15,101 bases of DNA, from the NCBI GenBank assembly GCA_002788865.1, contig PFSC01000024.1:1-15101 (forward strand), read 5' to 3'. Source of the DNA: Candidatus Roizmanbacteria bacterium CG_4_9_14_0_2_um_filter_39_13 (GTDB lineage: Bacteria > Patescibacteriota > Microgenomatia > UBA1406 > GWC2-37-13). The notes beneath the pieces were generated by a model. That model worked only from the letters and a program-made list of their open reading frames with translations. It ran no database searches and had not been told where the DNA came from. This document shows positions 12,694 to 15,101 of this stretch, one piece after another (position 1 is the stretch's first letter; every line of letters starts with the position of its first letter). The position numbers were made by a program, and so were the translations under genes.

Positions 12694-13362
12694 ATGAAAA
12701 TCAAAGATCTTCCAAAACATCTCCGTCCACGAGAGAAGCTTATTGAGAAAAGCGAATCTGCCCTAACAAATAGTGAGCTTCTTGCAATCCTTTTTCGAAC
12801 CGGCACTACCAAGAAAAATGCAATCGAGCTTGCGGAGTATATTTTGCACAAATATCCAATGAAGAAATTGGTCGAGCTTGATTATGATACTTTGGTCGAA
12901 ATCGATGGAATTGATGCGGGAAAAGCGTGCACACTTCTCGCATCGTTTGAGCTTGTCAAACGCGCACTGCAGAAACATGATACTCATCTTCCGATGATCA
13001 ATTCTCCTCAAGATGCAGTTGATCAGTTGACAGAAATTCGATCGAAAAAGAAAGAATATTTTGTCGCACTATATTTGAATGCAAGAAATCAGTTGATTCA
13101 CAAAGAGACAATATCGATTGGTACGTTGAATGCGAGCCTTGTCCATCCGAGAGATGTATTTGAGCCTGGAGTGAGAATGAATGCAGCTTCAATCATCATC
13201 TCTCACAATCATCCTTCGGGAGATCCAAAACCCTCGGATCCTGATATCCGAATCACAAAACAGCTCAAAGAAGCAGGAGAAATACTAGGAATTCAGCTAC
13301 AAGATCACCTCATCGTGACAGAGGAAACATATCTGAGCATGAAGGAAGAGGGATGCTTATAA
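12694..13362 (+). CDS. radC: RadC-family JAMM/MPN+ protein
   Basis: The 222-residue protein has the usual RadC layout: an N-terminal helical UPF0758 part (MKIKDLPKHLRPREKLIEK, SALTNSELLAILFRTGT), a helix-hairpin-helix-like segment around DYDTLVEIDGIDAGKACTLL, and the C-terminal metalloprotease-like JAMM domain. The zinc motif is complete, with HNHPSGDPKPSDPD near residues 168-181 and the upstream glutamate expected in the QLIHKETISIG segment. RadC was named for DNA repair, but its biochemical role is unresolved; many copies are linked to mobile elements or competence. Here it is divergent from an AlkA-like glycosylase, which is a mild link to DNA metabolism. The start is set by the -10 box and by the conserved beginning. 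The TAA is followed at once by a 7-bp tandem repeat. Confidence 0.93.
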   Translation: MKIKDLPKHLRPREKLIEKSESALTNSELLAILFRTGTTKKNAIELAEYILHKYPMKKLVELDYDTLVEIDGIDAGKACTLLASFELVKRALQKHDTHLPMINSPQDAVDQLTEIRSKKKEYFVALYLNARNQLIHKETISIGTLNASLVHPRDVFEPGVRMNAASIIISHNHPSGDPKPSDPDIRITKQLKEAGEILGIQLQDHLIVTEETYLSMKEEGCL

Positions 13363-13411
13363 AATTTCTAATTTCTAATTTCTAATTTCTAATTTCTAAT
13401 TTCTAATTTCC
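13363..13411. repeat. Heptanucleotide tandem repeat (AATTTCT, 6 perfect copies plus a variant)
   Basis: Six exact copies of AATTTCT run from the base after the RadC stop to 13404, then AATTTCC. The array joins two convergent genes, and the last bases carry the stop codon and end of the minus-strand membrane protein gene. Simple AT-rich direct repeats like this are prone to slippage, so copy number should vary between strains. Confidence 0.9.
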
Positions 13412-14104
13412 TAATTTTGATTTTTGAGATGTGGAAAACCACAAGGCTATACGAAGAATGACCACTCCAACTCCAAACATAAAAACAATCAGGCTAAACG
13501 ATGGAAAGATTGATTCGCTTTTGCCTGTAAGCCATGGAGTCCAATACTGTATCCCCTTTGCGCCAAAATGAAATAACACAAAGACAAAGCCGATGTAACC
13601 AAGTCGCATAAGCTTTCTCCATCTGGTCGCTCCGATTTCATGAATTGCAAAACGGTTTGAAATTGCTGCCAATAAGACGAAGATTGCAGTAGCAATTAAC
13701 GCGCCAATAAATGATGCGATGCGTTTGTCCTCGAGATAATAGCCAGGAAAAGGGGAATATGCTGAAAACAAAATGGAAAATACAATGTGAATAGTCATAT
13801 ATCCAGAACCTACAAGTCCAAGGTGTTTTCGGTATATGATGTATTTGTCAGCAAAGTCCCAGAAGTAGCAAATACTACTCAAAACGAGTGAAAAACCTAT
13901 AAGGAGAAGTGCAACATCGCCAACAGCTCTATTGAGGATTCGTTCAGAAAAACTAGCGTTTGTTGCAAAATAGTAGGCAGATACTACGATTAAGATAATG
14001 ATGCTATAGACAATCATTTCGCCCCAAAGTCGTAGTTCTCGTGGAACTGGGGAATATTTTATGTGATGTTCAAGCTTTGTTTGCGCTTTGAGTTCTGCAG
14101 GCAT
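13403..14104 (-). CDS. Ferric-reductase-like heme membrane protein (MsrQ/YedZ-like)
   Basis: The 233-residue protein has about six hydrophobic helices (about 29-47, 62-80, 98-116, 130-148, 168-186 and 203-222) and fits the ferric-reductase-like transmembrane family. YRKHLGLVGSGYMTIHIVF (91-109) corresponds to the RR-LGL...H segment of MsrQ, giving His106 as a heme ligand. RWRKLMRLGYIGFVFVLFHF (161-180) corresponds to the WxxLHRL...H segment, with His179 conserved but Met166 where MsrQ has His. MsrQ passes electrons from the membrane to MsrP for repair of oxidised periplasmic methionines; no MsrP gene is in the window, so that role is unproven. ATG 14104 is chosen over the upstream frame; TATACT ends 9 bases before it and TATAAT 3 bases before it. 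The stop lies inside a tandem repeat. Confidence 0.78.
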   Translation of the reverse strand: MPAELKAQTKLEHHIKYSPVPRELRLWGEMIVYSIIILIVVSAYYFATNASFSERILNRAVGDVALLLIGFSLVLSSICYFWDFADKYIIYRKHLGLVGSGYMTIHIVFSILFSAYSPFPGYYLEDKRIASFIGALIATAIFVLLAAISNRFAIHEIGATRWRKLMRLGYIGFVFVLFHFGAKGIQYWTPWLTGKSESIFPSFSLIVFMFGVGVVILRIALWFSTSQKSKLGN

Positions 14105-14113
14105 GATATTATA

Positions 14114-14119
14114 AGTATA
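14114..14119 (-). promoter_or_regulatory. -10 box (TATACT) of the MsrQ-like gene
   Basis: TATACT on the minus strand ends 9 bases before ATG 14104. A second hexamer, TATAAT (14108-14113), ends 3 bases before it, so the exact box is uncertain. Confidence 0.45.
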
Positions 14120-14131
14120 CACAAAACTTAA

Positions 14132-14200
14132 CTTTGTCATCCTGAGGTGAAACCGAAGGATCCATGTTCTGGATTCTTCGCTCCGCTCAGAATGACAAAG
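14132..14200. repeat. Palindromic repeat (CTTTGTCATCCTGAG type)
   Basis: The outer arms CTTTGTCATCCTGAG and CTCAGAATGACAAAG pair with one mismatch. An inner hairpin pairs GAAGGATCC with GGATTCTTC. This is a second dispersed palindrome family, related in plan but not in sequence to those at 4544 and 6299. It sits between two divergent genes, and its right edge nearly touches the start of the DUF192 gene, so it could affect that gene's expression. Confidence 0.75.
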
Positions 14201-14209
14201 ATGCTATAT

Positions 14210-14626
14210 ATGAAAAAAATCATACTTATTATTGGAGTAACTATTCTTTGTGTAGGTATTGTTAATTATCTGCAAAGTTCGGATATCCAACCTCAAGCAT
14301 TATGGAAGGGCTACGAAACTCAAAAAATGATACTAGAAGATACTGAATATACGCTTGTGATTGCAGATACTCCAGATCATATGCAAAAGGGGCTGATGTT
14401 TGTGCGAAAACCGACCGAAGGATTTGACGGGATGGTGTTTCGCTTTCCTGACAAACAGATTCGTACATTTTGGAATAAAAATACATTTGTAGATCTTCAA
14501 CTTATTTGGATGAATGAAGGCGAAGTGGTGGGAAAAAGCGATCTGCCATCAATTGAAAAAAGTAAAACCATTGTGACCGTCCAATCTCCCCGTCCGGCTG
14601 ATACCGTTGTTGAGATTATCAAATAA
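14210..14626 (+). CDS. DUF192 family protein with N-terminal membrane anchor
   Basis: The 138-residue protein has a signal anchor (residues 3-20, KIILIIGVTILCVGIVNY) and a DUF192 domain (about 38-137). The family pattern is clear: IADTPDHMQKGLMFVRKP (51-68), GFDGMVFRFP (71-80), a WNKNTFVDLQLIWM segment (88-101, the usual WMKNT...PLD region) and GEVVGK (104-109). DUF192 proteins are small secreted or membrane-bound beta-barrel-like proteins with no established function. ATG 14210 is the best start because the hydrophobic anchor begins there. ATG 14201 and 14192 are in frame, but the latter lies in the palindromic repeat just upstream. No -10 box with normal spacing is clear, so promoter sequence may have been changed by the repeat insertion. 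Confidence 0.9.
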   Translation: MKKIILIIGVTILCVGIVNYLQSSDIQPQALWKGYETQKMILEDTEYTLVIADTPDHMQKGLMFVRKPTEGFDGMVFRFPDKQIRTFWNKNTFVDLQLIWMNEGEVVGKSDLPSIEKSKTIVTVQSPRPADTVVEIIK

Positions 14627-14656
14627 ATACTGTTTGGATATTAGTCTATATATTTG

Positions 14657-14662
14657 TATAAT
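14657..14662 (+). promoter_or_regulatory. -10 box (TATAAT) of the HD-domain gene
   Basis: A perfect TATAAT, directly preceded by TG, ends 5 bases before ATG 14668. It predicts a leaderless message. Confidence 0.6.
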
Positions 14663-14667
14663 GCCTC

Positions 14668-15101
14668 ATGTCAAAAGAAATAGATCCTCTCGATCTATAC
14701 AAAAGATATAAAGGGTCAGATTACGGCCTTCAACTTTTTCGACAGCCTCGATTTGGAAAAGATACTATCAAACCAGAAGGGATAGGTACCAACGATTGGA
14801 CGCTGCTTCTTGGTCCAGATGTGAATAATTTGTGGCATTTGCCTCACTCCGTGAACGTCGCTACCATATATCAATCTCTTGATGATCCATCAGATGGGTG
14901 TATACCCCAAGACTACCCAATACTTGCTGAAGCCTTTTCTGACAAGTACCAGGTGCTTCAAGTGGTAGCAGTTGTACACGATATTCAAGAAGCCGTGATA
15001 GGAGATATTAATTTTCATGACAAAACAGATGAATCACAAATAAAAGAAGAAGATACATTTCTTGTCATGATGGGATCTTTGTATGGAGATTATTTTAGAG
15101 A
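14668..15101 (+). CDS. HD-domain phosphohydrolase (YfbR-like), 3' end outside window
   Basis: The frame opens at ATG 14668 (MSKEIDPLDL) and is still open at the window edge, giving 144 residues. HD-domain metal ligands are present in order: His60 in WHLPHSVNVA, His104-Asp105 in VVAVVHDIQEAVIGD, then Glu108 and Asp113. The form HDxxEAxxGD is typical of YfbR-like 5'-deoxynucleotidases and related putative HD hydrolases, which remove phosphate from nucleotides. The last ligand, a C-terminal Asp, lies outside the window. The N-terminal 55 residues do not match anything I recognise, so the exact subfamily is open. The gene has its own -10 box 41 bases after the stop of the DUF192 gene. Confidence 0.8.
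   Translation, partial: MSKEIDPLDLYKRYKGSDYGLQLFRQPRFGKDTIKPEGIGTNDWTLLLGPDVNNLWHLPHSVNVATIYQSLDDPSDGCIPQDYPILAEAFSDKYQVLQVVAVVHDIQEAVIGDINFHDKTDESQIKEEDTFLVMMGSLYGDYFR

Noticed and set aside
12585..12851. 89-residue N-terminal extension of the glycosylase
   Set aside because: The extension overlaps the divergent RadC-like gene and its promoter, and the conserved domain starts at ATG 12584.

Overview
The window looks like a piece of a small-genome, AT-rich bacterium, most probably a member of the Candidate Phyla Radiation (Patescibacteria, Parcubacteria-like). This is inference, since there is no rRNA or ribosomal protein to fix taxonomy. It rests on the AT-rich composition, mostly monocistronic genes facing both ways, almost no recognisable Shine-Dalgarno sites, small membrane proteins of unknown family, and palindromic intergenic repeats. 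Most genes outside gene pairs have a good -10 box (TATAAT, TACAAT, TATACT or TATCAT) that ends only 3 to 9 bases before the start codon, so their mRNAs are probably leaderless. I used this to choose several starts.

Region by region: 1-3231 holds three plus-strand genes of unknown purpose: a partial, apparently frameshifted gene, a class I methyltransferase interrupted by an in-frame TGA inside its SAM-binding motif, and a large protein I do not recognise. 3248-4465 holds a VIT1/CCC1-type metal transporter, a minus-strand stand-alone OmpR/PhoB-type winged-helix protein, and a 40-residue single-helix membrane protein. 4510-4687 is a MITE-like element with imperfect inverted termini around a nested palindrome. 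4755-6475 holds an FAD-dependent amine-oxidase-like enzyme and a decayed surface-protein gene split by a short element that shares both ends with the IS200/IS605-type insertion sequence 4 kb downstream. 6515-8068 is the most striking gene: a VKOR disulfide/quinone oxidoreductase fused in frame to a class-2-like dihydroorotate dehydrogenase. 8065-9181 holds a membrane-anchored staphylococcal-nuclease-like enzyme (minus strand) and a small membrane protein with a probable frameshift.

A tRNA-Pro(UGG) at 9207-9280 is followed by an AT-rich accessory stretch (9350-11271): a PIG-L deacetylase that seems to be cut short by a TGA, two small overlapping minus-strand genes (the upstream one lacking its 5' part), and the IS200/IS605-type element next to that missing end. 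From 11272 on the gene content is more ordinary: a membrane-anchored unknown protein, an AlkA-like DNA glycosylase divergent from a RadC/JAMM protein, a ferric-reductase-like membrane protein, a DUF192 protein and the first part of an HD-domain hydrolase.

Little can be said about the genes acting together. The fusion joins two enzyme types that each normally reduce membrane quinone. The FAD enzyme and the MsrQ-like protein are further redox proteins. AlkA and RadC-like genes share a divergent promoter region. Several genes (2-675, 686-1795, 6013-6475, 8701-9181, 9350-10063 and 10386-10588) are interrupted or truncated, so the region is either losing genes or contains sequence errors, and read-level checking would separate the two.
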